Positions 43,290 through 53,873 of a stretch of DNA of 64,000 nucleotides are shown here, piece after piece. Source of the stretch: Micrococcales bacterium (GTDB lineage Bacteria > Actinomycetota > Actinomycetes > S36-B12 > UBA10799); NCBI GenBank assembly GCA_016719135.1, contig JADKAV010000021.1, positions 1 through 64,000 of the forward strand, in the 5' to 3' direction. The number at the start of each line of letters is the position of its first letter. Within the stretch, counting starts at the first letter, position 1. The notes beneath the pieces were generated by a model. It searched no databases and was not told the origin of the DNA. It was given only the letters and a program-made list of their open reading frames with translations. A program made the translations under genes and the position numbers.

Positions 43290-44228
43290 ATGGATCGCCC
43301 GGTCTTGCCAGGTCGAGCAACTGGTACGACGATTCGGTGAGCACACCGCCGTCGACAAGGTCTCGTTCACGATCCGGAACCGGCGAGACCTACGGACCGC
43401 TGGGTCCCAACGGCGCAGGCAAGACGACCACGATCTCCGTGATCGCCGGACTGCTGAGGGCTGATGAAGCACCGTGACCCTACTCGGCGAACCCGTGACA
43501 CCCCGCGCAAGTCGCTGATCGGGCTGGTGCCGCAGGACATCGCGTTCTACCCGGATCATCGGCCGTCGAGAACTTGCAGTTCTTCGGAAGGCTCCAGAAT
43601 CTCAACGGCAAGGCGTTGAGCGCCCGGATCGACGAGGTGTTGGACGTCGTGGGCCTGGCGGATCGGGCCAAGGACCGCATCGAGACCTACTCCGGGGGAT
43701 GAAGAGACGCGCGAACATCGCCGTCGGGCTCCTGCACGAACCACGGCTGCTGATCCTGGACGAGCCGACGGTGGGGGTGGATCCGCAGAGCCGCAACAGC
43801 ATCCTCGAGGCCGTCGCAGAGCTCGGCGGGTCCGGAATGGCGGTCCTCTACACCACGCATTACATGGAGGAGGCCGAACGGCTGTGTGACCGCATCGGCA
43901 TCATCGATCAGGGTCGTTTGATCGCGGAGGGCTCGCGCGACGAACTGGTTCAGGGTCTGGGGGAGAAGGCCACCGTCAGTTTCCGAGTCGCCGGTGGGCG
44001 CGAGGACATCGAGGCCTGGCGAGTGGACCTCGAACGGCTGCCGGAAGTGAACGCCGTGAACGACGTCGAATCCGGACTGTCCGTTGTCACCGCCAGCGGT
44101 CCGGGTCTGATCGCACCGGCCGTGCAGTCCGCCCAGGCCCACCGACTCGAGGTGACCGAGTCGATGTCGTACAGCCCGATCTCGAAGCCGTCTTCTTGAA
44201 TCTGACGGGGAAAGCGCTGCGCGACTGA
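43290..44228 (+). CDS. ABC-2 exporter ATP-binding protein (DrrA-like, frameshifted)
   Basis: ATPase of a two-permease exporter. Walker A GPNGAGKTTTIS is at about 43405-43440, the Q-loop is VPQDIAFYP, the signature is YSGGMKRR (about 43690) and Walker B is LLILDEPTVGVDP, followed by TTHYMEEAERLCDRIG. ATG 43290 with a shift near 43310; further indels at about 43385, 43465, 43550, 43700 and 44180. The C-terminal extension of about 80 residues is typical of DrrA-like proteins. TGATG overlap with the first permease. Confidence 0.88.
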
Positions 44229-45378
44229 TGTGGCGCAACACGTGGTTGATTGCGGCGCTCGGCTTGCGCCGGTCCTTACGGGACCGGTCGATCCTCATCC
44301 AGGCGCTGTTGGCGCCGGTCGTCATCGCGCTGGTGGTGGGTGCGGCATTCGGATCGGGCTTCTCGCTCAACGTCACCATCGGGATCGCGGACGCGGACCG
44401 CTCCGAGATCTCCACGCAGATCGCGAAAGGCCTTGTCGGTTCCGGCGGGGACGGCATCGCGTTCTCCGCCGTGGCTGATCCGCAAAGCGTGCAGGCCGCC
44501 GTCGAGTCCGGTTCGTACGACGCGGTGGTCGTCATGCCCGCCGGACTGGGTGAGGCGGTGCTGTCGGGCCAGGACGCGCAGCTGGATGTGGTGGGGGTGG
44601 CCACGCAGCCGCTGGCGAGGTCGGTCGCAGAGGCGGTAGCCGGCGGTGTCGCCGCCGAACTGCAGACCGCGCGGGTCACGCGGTGGCCGCGAACGAGGCC
44701 GGCGTGGAAGACGTCGCCGCGTCGATCCAGAAGGCGGTGGCGTCCCCGCCGGCGATCACCGTGGAGCAGGGGGAAGTGGACGGCACGTTCTCCGTGATCG
44801 CCTACTTCGCGCCGGGGATGGCCATGTTGTTCCTGTTCTTCATCATCGGGGACGGTGCCCGGTCGATCGTTGCCGAACGCAAACAGGGCACGCTGCCGCG
44901 CATCCTCGCAGCACCGGTGAGCCCGACGTCCGTGCTGCTGGGCAAGACCGCGCAGGTCATGGTCGTGGGAGTCCTGAGCATGACCGCGGTGTGGCTGATC
45001 ACGTGGCTGGGTTTCGGAGCCGACTGGGGTGACCCGGTGGGGGTCTTCGTCGTGATCGTGGCCGCAGTGACCGCGATCGCCGGCATCTCGCTGCTCATCA
45101 CGGGGTTCGCGCGTACTGAGAACCAGGCCGACGCGCTGACCACGATCGTCGCGCTGCTGTTCGCCGTCGCCGGTGGGACGTTCTTCTGGGGGCGACCGGC
45201 GTGCTGGACACCATGCGGTTGTTCACCGAACGGGCTCGCGCTGTCGGCCTTCGTGGATCTGTCCGCCGCCCAGTCAGGACTGGCGGGGGTGATGCCGCAG
45301 GTTCTGCTGCTGCTGGCGATCGGGATCGGCACTGCCACCGCGGGTCTGCTCGCACTGCGGAACAAGGTGCTGTCATGA
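44228..45378 (+). CDS. ABC-2 type permease 1 (frameshifted)
   Basis: ABC-2 membrane subunit starting MWRNTWLIAALGLRRSLRDRS. The N-terminal helix (IQALLAPVVIALVVGAAFGS) is followed by a large extracytoplasmic domain with coiled-coil character, then five C-terminal helices (for example YFAPGMAMLFLFFIIGDGAR with ERKQGTLPRILAAPVSP after it). Indels lie near 44680 and 45190. It overlaps the second permease by 4 bases. The transported compound is unknown; lipids, drugs or peptides are possible. Confidence 0.85.
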
Positions 45379-46511
45379 GGGCGGCACTGGCCACGGCCCG
45401 GTGAGTGGATTCGCTTCTTCCGCGACCGGATCGCGATGTTCAGCACCATTGCGCTGCCCCGTGTATCGTCCTGGTTCTGCTGATCGGGTTGAGTTTCGGG
45501 CAGTCCGGTTCACGGCTGCCGGTGGGGTTGCTCAGCGAGAACCCCGGACCGCTGGGGACGAGTCTGATCAGCGAACTGGAAGAGTCCGCCGCGGTTGACG
45601 TGAGGCTCTACTCCGACCGCCGCGACCTGTATCGGGACATCCGCATGGGGACGGTGGGGGGCGGCGTCGACGTGCCTGCGGACGGCTCACCCGTGCAGGT
45701 ATACGTGCAGCAGGCGTCCAGCGGGGCGGGTGTGATCCTGTCCACGGTCAATGCCGCGGCGGCGCGAGTGAGTACCCAGGCGGTGGCCGTGGACGTTCTC
45801 GTCCGGCGATGTCCCCGTTGCGCGAGCGGAGGCGGCTGTGGACGACGCGCTGGCAGAGGTCCCGCCCGTGACGGTCGCCGCCCGTCCCCTGGGCGCGGTC
45901 AACGAGATGGAGGAGAACCGGTTCGCCTCCGCCGTGCCGTCGCAGTTGATGCTATTTGTCTTCCTCAACGGGTTGCTCGGAGCGGCGGCACTGGTTCAGG
46001 CGCGGCAGTTGCGGGTCTTCCAGCGCACGCTCTCGACGCCGCACGGCCTGGGGGTGTATCTGTCGGGGCTCGGGGCGTCGCGGGTCGCGATCGCTTTGCT
46101 GCAGTCGGCCATCTTGCCTGGGGCCTGGGGTGCTGTCCTTCGGCGTCGACTTCGGCGTCGCCGTTGCGGTCGCTGGTGGTGGTCTACTCCGTGATCGCCG
46201 GAGCCGCCGGCATGCTGCTGGGCGGTATCGCGAACGCCCGGGCAGGCCGTGGCCGTGGCCGTGCCGCGGGCATCGTGCTGGGCATGCTAGGCGGGACGAT
46301 GTGGCCGCTGTCGGTCGTCGGTCCGCTGATGGCACGCATCGGTCACCTCACCCCACAGGCCTGGGCGATGGATGCCTGGAACCAGATCATCAACGACGGC
46401 GCCGGTCTGGCCGGGATCGCCACAGAACTCGCGGTACTCACCGGGTTCGCCGTGGCTCTGAGCGCGCTGGCGGTGTGGGCTCTGGGACGTCATGCCCGCA
46501 CCGGTCGATGA
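45375..46511 (+). CDS. ABC-2 type permease 2 (frameshifted)
   Basis: Second membrane subunit, with the same topology as its neighbour: one N-terminal helix (CIVLVLLIGLSFGQSGS after joining), an extracytoplasmic domain (LPVGLLSENPGPLGTSLISE), and a C-terminal bundle from LMLFVFLNGLLGAAALVQ to LAVWALGRHARTGR. Indels near 45400, 45460, 45810, 46110 and 46175. It is last in the three-gene exporter operon and converges with the aminotransferase gene 13 bases away. Confidence 0.83.
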
Positions 46512-46524
46512 GAGACTTGGCGGC

Positions 46525-47683
46525 CTATCCCAGCCATCCCCGAAGCCTGACCAGGGCTCGTCGAGCACTGCGGGCTGTTTGCAAACGCCCAACGAACGTA
46601 TGGGCCGGTCGCTTCGGGTGATCGCTCAGGGCCGACTGCGGAATCGCCACGACGCCGGCCTCATAAACACCTGTTGACAGAATTCCGCGCCGGTGGCGAA
46701 CCCGGCCGGCCGCACGTCCGTGGTCGCGAAGTACGTGCCCCGTGGCGCGATGACTCGTAGCCCCAGATCCGCCAGCCCATCGCACAACCGGTCGCGCTGC
46801 TGTGCAAGACCCTCGCGGAACTGTTCGAAGTAGACATCGGACAACCGCAGCCCTGTCGCCATGGCGTACTGAAACGGGCCGCCGGACACGTAGGACAGGT
46901 GCTGGCGCACCACCCGCACGGCCGCGATCAGGTCAGCGGGTCCGCTGGCCCAACCGACCTTCCATCCGGTGAACGAGAACGACTTGCCGCCGGACCCGAT
47001 CGTCACCGTGATCCCACATCCCCGGCAGCGAGGCGATCCGGGATGTGCCGGTTGTTGTCGAACCACAGGTGTTCGTAGGCCTCGTCGGCGATGACGAGCA
47101 GGTCGTTGGCCCGCGCGAACTCAGAATTGGCCGACAGTTCGGCCTGGGTGAAGACGATGCCGGTCGGGTTGTGGGGGCTGTTGAGTAGAAGCAGGCGGGT
47201 GTTCGCGGTGAGCGCTGCTGACATCGCCGCCACATCCGGGCGCAGGGTGTCCGCGACAAGCGGCACCGCGATGCGGCGGGCACCCGCCAGTGAAATGACC
47301 GCACCGTACAGGTCGAAGTAGGGGTCCAGCACCATCACGTCCGCCCCCGGCTCGACCAGTGGCGAGCACCGCCGCGGGCGATCGCCTTCGGACGCGCCGG
47401 TGGCCCGACCACTGCGTCGGCCGCGTCGACCTGCAGGCCGTAGAACCGGTCCTGGTGTTCGCTGATCGCCGCTCGCAGGTCGGGCAAGCCGTGAGCCGGG
47501 GATACTGATCGCCCAAACCCTCCCGGATCGCGCGCTGGCGACCTGTCGGACCTGGGGAGGTCCGCCGGTGTCGGGAAACCCCTGCCCGAGGTTGATCGCC
47601 TCGAGTCGTGCAGCCAGCGCGGACATCTCGCCGAAGATGGTCCGCTCGTGGGAGCGCATTCTTGACACCAATCGATCCGGCAT
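46525..47683 (-). CDS. PLP-dependent class I aminotransferase (frameshifted)
   Basis: Fold-type I aminotransferase of about 385 residues from ATG 47683 (MPDRLVSRMRSHERTIFGEM). Seen: LGQGFPDTGGPPQV, the LLLLNSPHNPTGIVF motif, VIADEAYEHLWFDN with the PLP Asp, and the Schiff-base lysine in GSGGKSFSFTGWKVGWASG. The true C-terminus (WLG, stop at 46525) needs a shift near 46690. Other indels at about 47020, 47350 and 47560. Resembles N-succinyldiaminopimelate aminotransferase (DapC) and kynurenine/methionine aminotransferases; specificity is uncertain. Confidence 0.85.
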
Positions 47684-47742
47684 GCGTCCGATTCTGCGGC
47701 CTCCGGTGGCATGACTCGCGTTGGGGGGGAAGATTCCCAACC

Positions 47743-48466
47743 GTGGGTGTTGCACTGGTAACTGGACCGACCGCCGGGATCGGGCGCGAGATCGCCTTTG
47801 AACTGGCCCTGCAAGGCCAAGGCTGATTCTGGTTGCACGCGACGAGCGGCGGCTCAACGACCTGGCCGACGAACTGGGCAACTGTCGGGTTCTGGCAGCG
47901 GACCTGTCCGATCGTGAACAACTCAAGCAGGTGGAGCAGGCAGCCACCGGGGTGGACTGGTTGGTCAACAACGCCGGCTACGGCATCACGCAGAGTTTTC
48001 TGGAATCCACCGTCGAGCAGGAGCAGGCGCTGCTGGATGTGCTCGTGGTCGCGGTGATGCGGCTGACCCATGCCGCCCTGCCCGGCATGGTCGAGCGGGG
48101 GCGCGGCAGGATTCTCAACGTGTCGAGTGTCGCCGGCTGGCTTCCGATGGGGACCTACTCCGCGGCCAAAGCCTGGGTCACGACGTTCACCGAAGGGCTC
48201 GCCGCCGGGACGCCGGCGGGCATCCGCCACGGCCCTGTGTCCGGGGTTCACCGCACCGAGTTCCACGAACGCGCGATATGCGGGTCGACGGCCCCGGCTG
48301 GATGTGGCTGGACGCCGGCGCGGTCGCGAGGCAGGGTGTGCGTGACTGCGAGCGCGGCGTCGTACTCTCGGTGCGCGAGCCGCCGGTACTGGGCCGCCGC
48401 GACGGCCGCACGCTACACCCGCGCAGAATCCTGCGGGCCGCCACCAAGCCGAAGGAGTTCCGCTGA
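47743..48466 (+). CDS. SDR family oxidoreductase (frameshifted)
   Basis: Short-chain dehydrogenase from GTG 47743: nucleotide motif TGPTAGIG, then VDWLVNNAGYGITQSF, the catalytic Ser in ILNVSSVAGWLPMG, and Tyr/Lys in TYSAAKAW. Indels near 47825 and 48230. About 240 residues. Its stop overlaps the start of the next gene (TGATG), so it is probably co-expressed with the epimerase-like protein. The substrate is unknown. Confidence 0.83.
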
Positions 48467-49473
48467 TGCGTCTGGTTGTGCTGGGAGGCACGCGATTTGT
48501 GGGCCGGGCGATCTGTGCCGCCGCACATAAGCGGGGGTACGACGTCGTGGTCTTCAACCGTGGCCACAGCGGTCCCCGCCGGCCGGGGCCTTGGCGGTAC
48601 GCGGTGACCGGACGACGATCTCGGATCTGCGCGACCTGGCCAAGTTGGTCGACGAACGAGGCGGCGCGGACATCGTGATCGACCCTGCTTGTTATGCGCC
48701 TTCACATGCCCTGACCAGCGCCCGGATCCTGCGCGATGTCGCACCGAGTTACGCCGTGGTCTCCACGGTCACTGCCCACAGCCAGTGGCCTGCGCAACCG
48801 GTGAGCTCGTCGTCGCCGGTCTACAGACAGGCATTACGCAAGGGGCCCAGCGACGACCTCGAGTTGTACGGCAGGCTCAAGGCGGGGTCGAACGAGCGGT
48901 GGAGACGATCTTCGGGAAGATCAACACGCTGGTCGTGCGGCCCGGGGTCGTGCTCGGCCCGCATGAGGATCTCGGCCGTCTTCCGACTACCTGCGACGGG
49001 CATCGCGCGGCGACTTCGTCGTCGGGGTGATCCTGCGCAGGCGTTCCAGTACGTCGACTCGCGGGATCTGGCCGACTTCATCTTGACGTGTGCGGAGACC
49101 GGGCGCCCGGGGCGTTACGACGTGGTGACGCGGACTGGGGAGTACACGTGGGGGGACTTCGCACAGGCCGTGGCCGAGGTCGCCGGCAGCAAACCTGTCT
49201 TCGTCGAGGATGAACGGCTGCTGGCTGCCGGCGTCACGCCCTGGCGGGCCTGCCCTGTGGTCCCCGCAGGGGCCCGATGTCGAGGGGCTGTGGTCGGTCG
49301 ACGGATCGGCCGCCTACGAATTCGGATTCTCGGACCGCCCGCTGCGCGACACCGTGGCGGACACGTGGAAGTGGCTGCAGAAAGAAGACCCGGACTGGAC
49401 CCCTTCGTCGCGGGCGGCCGTGTCCGGAATCGATCCAGAGGTCGAGAGGCAGTTGATCGCCAGCACCGGCTGA
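48466..49473 (+). CDS. NAD-dependent epimerase/dehydratase family protein (frameshifted)
   Basis: Extended-SDR-like protein from ATG 48466: MRLVVLGGTRFVGRAI is the dinucleotide-binding motif, followed by VVVFNRGHSGP and VVRPGVVLGPHEDLG. FQYVDSRDLADFIL and FSDRPLRDTVADTWKWLQ follow at the C-terminus. The usual Tyr-x3-Lys is only weakly recognisable (LYGRLKAG). Indels at about 48590, 48900, 48990 and 49240. About 335 residues. Reminiscent of plant CSP41-like or isoflavone-reductase-like members; no substrate can be assigned. Confidence 0.78.
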
Positions 49474-49487
49474 ACGCTGCTGCTCAC

Positions 49488-49950
49488 CCAGCGGTCCGCG
49501 ACCTGCCGGATTTCGCCCGCGATGTCGTCCCCTGGCGAGAGGTCCCACCCGCGCAAATTCCGCCAGGTGCGACTCATTCGTCCCCAGGTAGGTGACCGGC
49601 GCGTCCGGCCAGTCCTGCACACCGGGCTTGGGCAACTCGCCGTCCACGAGTACGTACCCGACGACCCGGCGCCTCGAGGCCCGCTGGGCGAACCCGAGAG
49701 CGGCCAGCATTCTGCCGGCGGCGCCCTGCGCGACCAGAAGCACAGGGTGCGCGGTTGCTGCGGGCGGCGGTTCGAAACGCGCAATGTCCGACCCAGGCGC
49801 CGGCCAGATCGAGTCCCCGTTGATCGGCTGCGACGCGAGCTCCTCAGGATTTTCACGTTGTAGTTGTACGCGGCCAGCTCCGCGGCGATCTCGCGCCGGG
49901 GCCAGGACTGTTCCGGCACCGGCGGCGGCGGCGATCAAGAGATCCGACAC
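49488..49950 (-). CDS. Small hypothetical protein, possibly alpha/beta-hydrolase-like (frameshifted)
   Basis: Roughly 150-160 residues read on minus from GTG 49950. Start, end and exact indels (near 49905, 49850 and 49560) are uncertain. Readable segments are HPVLLVAQGAAGRMLAALGF, RRVVGYVLVDGELPKPG, DAPVTYLGTNESHLAEFARV and DIAGEIRQVADRW. The VAQGAAG turn resembles a nucleophile elbow but has no Ser, so a catalytic role is doubtful. It converges with the epimerase-like gene and lies upstream of pyrE's 3' end. Confidence 0.45.
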
Positions 49951-50003
49951 CCCTCCATGGTCAACTGCAATGACCGATCGGCAAATGGGCGCGCCGGACG
50001 CGG

Positions 50004-50531
50004 TCAGTCCAGACCGAGGTCCGCGAGGCTCAGGGCGGCGCGGTACTCCAGACCTGCTCGGCGCACGGCCTCCCCGGCACCGCGATCGACGATCACCGCG
50101 ACGGCGACCACCTCGGCGCCTTCTTCGCGCAGGGCGTCGACCGCGGCCAGGATGCTGGATCCGGTGGTCGATGTGTCCTCAACGGCGAGCACGTGTCGCC
50201 CAGCGACGTCCGGGCCTTCGATGCGGCGCTGCAGGCCGTGTGCCTTGCCCTGTTTTCGCACCACGAATGCGTCCAGCGGCCGGCCCTTCGCGTGCATCAT
50301 CGCGGTCGCGACCGGGTCCGCCCCGAGAGTCAGCCCGCCCACCGCGTCGTAGTGCAGGTCCGCGGTGAGTTCGCGCATGACCTCGCCGACCACCGGCGCG
50401 GCCTCGTGGTCCAGCGTCACGCGCCGCAGGTCGATGTAGTAGTCGGCTTCCTTACCCGAGGACAGGGTGACCTTGCCGTGCACCACCGCTTTGTCCAGGA
50501 TCTGCTGCTTCAAGTGGTCGAGATCGCTCAC
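50004..50531 (-). CDS. pyrE: Orotate phosphoribosyltransferase
   Basis: Forms orotidine 5'-phosphate from orotate and PRPP in de novo pyrimidine synthesis. 175 residues from ATG 50531, frame intact. The PRPP-binding loop is VLAVEDTSTTGSSI; the flexible catalytic loop is VVRKQGKAHGLQRRIEG. A long-palindrome element lies 88 bases upstream of its start. Confidence 0.95.
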   Translation of the reverse strand: MSDLDHLKQQILDKAVVHGKVTLSSGKEADYYIDLRRVTLDHEAAPVVGEVMRELTADLHYDAVGGLTLGADPVATAMMHAKGRPLDAFVVRKQGKAHGLQRRIEGPDVAGRHVLAVEDTSTTGSSILAAVDALREEGAEVVAVAVIVDRGAGEAVRRAGLEYRAALSLADLGLD

Positions 50532-50619
50532 AGCCTCAGGCTAGTCCCGCGGCGCCGTGCTCAGGGCGGTGGCGAACATTGGATGGTCGCGTCGGCGGCA
50601 TCCAGGCGGGTGCGGGGCA

Positions 50620-50734
50620 CAGCCGTGAGTTAGGTACGGGCGTTGGAGATCGGTACCTGCGTTGGAGTTCCGCGGGCCGTGCAACTCCAACGGGTGTGCG
50701 GTTGTCCAACGTGGGTGCACAACTCCAACGCCTG
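50620..50734 (-). repeat. Long-palindrome element, copy C (inverted)
   Basis: 115 bp, reverse orientation to copies A, B and D. On the minus strand it begins CAGGCGTTGGAGTTGTGCAC and ends CCCGTACCTAACTCACGGCTG minus its last base. The inner and middle CGTTGGA/TCCAACG steps are kept, while some outer-stem bases have changed. It lies in the 250-bp gap between divergent pyrE and the DedA gene. Confidence 0.88.
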
Positions 50735-50781
50735 CGCCGGGGGCGGGAGTGCAAGTTCGCGCGCAAGGTACCGTCGTATAT

Positions 50782-51449
50782 ATGACGCAAAGCTTGGCCC
50801 TGCTGGATTTCCTGCAGCCGGAGAACATCCTCACCTGGCTCAGGCCGCTGGCGCTGATCGGCGTCATCATCATCATCTTCGCCGAGTGTGGCCTGCTGAT
50901 CGGGTTCTTCCTGCCCGGTGACTCCCTGCTGTTCATCACCGGCCTGTTCATTGCGCAAGGCTTCATCGACACCCCGATCTGGCTGGCCGCGACGCTGCTG
51001 GCAATCGCCGCCGTGGCGGGCAACGCGACCGGCTACTGGATCGGCTACGTCGCCGGCCCCAAACTGTTCAGCCGCCCCGACTCGCGCCTGTTCAAAAGGA
51101 GTACGTCGACAAGACCCATCAGTTCTTCCGGGCGGTACGGAGCGAGGGCAGTGGTGCTCGCCCGGTTCGTTCCCATCGTGCGGACGTTCATCACCGCGAT
51201 GGCCGGCGTCAGGCGGATGAACTTCCGCGTCTACATGATCTACTCGACCGTCGGCGGCATCCTGTGGGAGCCGGTGCGACCCTGCTGGGCTACGCGCTGG
51301 GCAATGTCCCATTCGTCAAGGACAACATCGAGCTGATCCTGATCGCGGTCGTCGGCATCAGTGTGCTGCCGATCGTCTACGAGTACATCCGGCACAAGCG
51401 CGAGGTCGCAGCGGATCCGCAGACGCAAGGCGCACCCGACCCGCAGTAG
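50782..51449 (+). CDS. DedA family membrane protein (frameshifted)
   Basis: DedA/Tvp38 family integral membrane protein of about 222 residues, members of which include undecaprenyl-phosphate or lipid flippases. ATG 50782. Family motifs: FAECGLLIGFFLPGDSLLF, GNATGYWIGYVAGPKLF, and RYGARAVVLARFVPIVRTF with the conserved Arg/Pro, followed by AGVRRMNFRVYM. Indels near 51100, 51130 and 51270. The C-terminus is a short basic tail. Upstream bases carry copy C of the palindrome family. Confidence 0.88.
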
Positions 51450-51456
51450 TCGCACC

Positions 51457-51986
51457 TCACAGGTGCTGCAGCGCCAGGCGTACGCATGGCGATCGCGGCG
51501 GCGGCCCGGCATTGATCGAACGAGTCGATCCGTATTGCGTGATGTGCAGGACCTCCTGGCACAGATCCAGGTGACTCGTCGCTGAGCCCGGGTCCCTCCT
51601 GCCCGGAAGCAACACACATGCACGGGGCAGAACCCTGCGTTCAATCGCGGTGGACCCCTCGATGTTGTCGATGCCGATGATGGGCAATCCCAGATCCAGA
51701 AGTCCCGCCGGATCACTATGGTGCTCAGACGTGCTGGTAGCGGTCGGTGACCATGGCTCCGCGCCGGTTCCACCTGCGGCGCCCGACGATGTGCACGGCG
51801 GCCACGTTGAAGGCATTGGCGGTACGCACGACCGAACCGATGTTGAAGTCGTGCGGAAGTTCTCGATCGCGATGTACCGGGTGCCGGGTGCTGTCGAGCT
51901 CGGCGATGATGGCCTCCGGCGCCAGTAGCTGGAACCGGTCCTCGACGTTGCGGGTGTCACCCTCGTGGGTGCGGGCCCACGGTCAT
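51457..51986 (-). CDS. TrmH/SpoU-family RNA methyltransferase (frameshifted)
   Basis: SPOUT-fold RNA 2'-O-methyltransferase of about 175 residues. After joining indels (near 51965, 51870, 51790, 51740, 51620 and 51510) the readable order is THEGDTRNVEDRFQLLAP, AIENFR, GLPIIGIDNIEGS, then VLLFGQEGPGLSDE and QYGSTRSINAG with the SAM-binding knot. The start near ATG 51986 is approximate. It converges with the DedA gene, 7 bases between stops. The target RNA is unknown. Confidence 0.75.
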
Positions 51987-52082
51987 GGGATCAGGCTAGC
52001 CAGTCGACGCGCGACGGCAACGTCCCGGTGGATCCTGCCTGCTGATTGCGTGCCGCACCGTTACGTGCCGGTAAACCGGATT

Positions 52083-52149
52083 GGTCGGACTCGGATTTGG
52101 TCGGGACCGGCTCGGTCGGACCAGTTCAAACCGGTGCCGGATCGGACCG
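52083..52149 (+). promoter_or_regulatory. Direct GGTCGG repeats upstream of fba, within a ~218-bp gap
   Basis: GGTCGG occurs at 52083, 52099 and 52114, spaced 16 and 15 bases, followed by the inverted CGGACCG at 52143. They lie 56-122 bases before the fba start. The spacing is not exactly helical and the region is GC-rich, so a regulator array is only a possibility. The rest of 51987-52204 shows nothing else. Confidence 0.3.
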
Positions 52150-52204
52150 CGGCGGGTTTCCCGTGTGCCTGCGCGGTTCGGCCCGACTCGCTACCCTTGG
52201 CGAC

Positions 52205-53218
52205 ATGCCCATCGCCACCCCCGAGGTCTACGCCGAGATGCTCGACCGCGCCAAGGCCGGCGCGTTCGCCTACCCGGCGATCAACTGCACGTCATCGCCG
52301 TCCATCATCGCCGCACTGCATGGCTTCGCCGAGGCGGGGAGCGACGGGATCATCCAGTTCTCCTGGGGCGGCGCCCAGTTCGCCTCCGGGCAGTCGTCAA
52401 GGACATGGTGACCGGGGCCGTCGCGCTGGCCGAGTTCGCGCACGTCGTGGCCGAGAAGTACGACGTCCAGATCGCGCTGCACACCGACCACTGCCCGAAG
52501 GACAAGCTCGACGGATTCATGCGTCCGCTGGTCGACATCTCCCTCGAGCGCGTCAAGGCGGGCAAGCTCCCGCTGTTCCAGTCGCACATGTGGGACGGCT
52601 CGGCCGTGCCGCTCGAGGAGAACCTCGACATCGCCGAGGAACTGCTGGACAAGTGCCACCGCGCCAACATCATCATGGAGCTCGAGATCGGCGTCGTCGG
52701 CGGCGAGGAGGACGGCATCGAGGCCAAGCATGACGCGAAGCTGTTCTCGTCGGTCGAGGACGGCCTGGCCACGGCCGAGGCACTCGGCCTTGGCGAGCGC
52801 GGGCGCTACCTGGTCGCCGCCTCGTTCGGCAACGTCCACGGCGTCTACAAGCCCGGCAACGTCGTCCTCACCCCAAGCATCCTCAAGAGATCCAGAAGGC
52901 CGTCGGCGAAGTACGGCGTCGACAAGCCGTTCGACCTGGTGTTCCACGGCGGGTCCGGCTCGCTGCTCTCGGAGATCCGCGAGGCCCTCGACTACGGCGT
53001 GGTCAAGATGAACGTCGACACCGACACCCAGTACGCCTTCACCCGCCCCGTCGTCACGCACATGTTCAAGAACTACGACGGCGTGCTCAAGGTCGACGGC
53101 GAGGTCGGCAACAAGAAGTTCTACGACCCCCGCGCCTGGGGCAAGGCCGCCGAAGCCGGGATGGCCGCCCGCGTGAAGCAGGCCTGCGAGGACTTGCGCT
53201 CAGTCGGAACGAAAATGA
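52205..53218 (+). CDS. fba: Class II fructose-bisphosphate aldolase (frameshifted)
   Basis: Zinc-dependent glycolytic aldolase. ATG 52205 (MPIATPEVYAEMLDRAKAG). Zinc ligands and active site are visible in IALHTDHCPKDKLDGFM, ELEIGVVGGEEDGIE, SFGNVHGVYKPGN, FDLVFHGGSGS and GVVKMNVDTDTQYAF. Indels near 52395 and 52890. The end is probably at 53218 (VGTK then stop). The four-A run at 53212-53215 looks one base too long; without correction the frame runs to 53319. About 340 residues. Confidence 0.93.
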
Positions 53219-53376
53219 CCTGGCCAGCCTGCAGGACGGATCGGGAGCCAACGGGTCATACGACTCCCCGACAGCTTCTTGGATCCCGCCTTGCGCGTCG
53301 CGGAGTCAGCCCTACCTAAGGTCGGGTTCTGGTATTCGGATTCCGTTGGACCCGCTCAGCGTGGAAGGATGCGCGC

Positions 53377-53772
53377 ATGGACGTTCTCACCGATGAACAG
53401 TGCTGGGAATTGCTCAGCGCAGCCAGATTGGACGGCTGGCCGTGGTTGTCGCCGGACGCCCTGATATCTGCCCGGTCAACTACCTGGTGCACGAGGACCA
53501 GGTCATTTCAAGACCGCCGAAGGCAGCAAGCTTGCCTCGGTGATGACGCATCCGAAGTCGCGTTCGAGATCGACGGCTACGACGAGGCGACGAATGAGGC
53601 CTGGTCGGTGGTCGTGGCTGGAATAGCGCGGGTCCTCAGCCGGGAGGCGGATCTGAACCTCGCCGACACCCTGCCTCTTTTCCCATGGAACCTGGATCCC
53701 AAGCACCATTACGTGGCTATCGATGCCGACTCTCAGTGGCCGGCGGTTCGTCGCGGGAGGGGCCGGCACTAG
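53377..53772 (+). CDS. Pyridoxamine 5'-phosphate oxidase-like flavin/heme-binding protein (frameshifted)
   Basis: Split-barrel protein of the PPOX superfamily, about 130-150 residues, from ATG 53377 (MDVLTDEQCWELLSAARL). After joining indels near 53440, 53505 and 53560 it reads PVNYLVHEDQV, then KLASVMTHP, VAFEIDGYDEATNEAWSVVV and ADTLPLFPWNLDPKHHYVAI. This is the common actinobacterial small PPOX type; cofactor (FMN, F420 or heme) and substrate are unknown. The true C-terminus may be shifted past 53772 by another indel. Confidence 0.72.
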   Translation: MDVLTDEQCWELLSAARLDGWPWLSPDALISARSTTWCTRTRSFQDRRRQQACLGDDASEVAFEIDGYDEATNEAWSVVVAGIARVLSREADLNLADTLPLFPWNLDPKHHYVAIDADSQWPAVRRGRGRH

Positions 53773-53873
53773 GGGGTTCCTTCGGCATTTCGCTGACGGG
53801 CAAGCATGTCCGCGCTCGACCCTGACTCCCCATTCGATGAGGTGGGTTCTTTGCGGGTGGGAGGGGAGGCAAG

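Noticed and set aside
42955..43464. Overlapping open frames such as one containing MYVRWTSARPLEL across the palindromes
   Set aside because: They recur only because the repeats recur, appear in several frames and both strands, and have no start context or homology; they are by-products of the repeat DNA.
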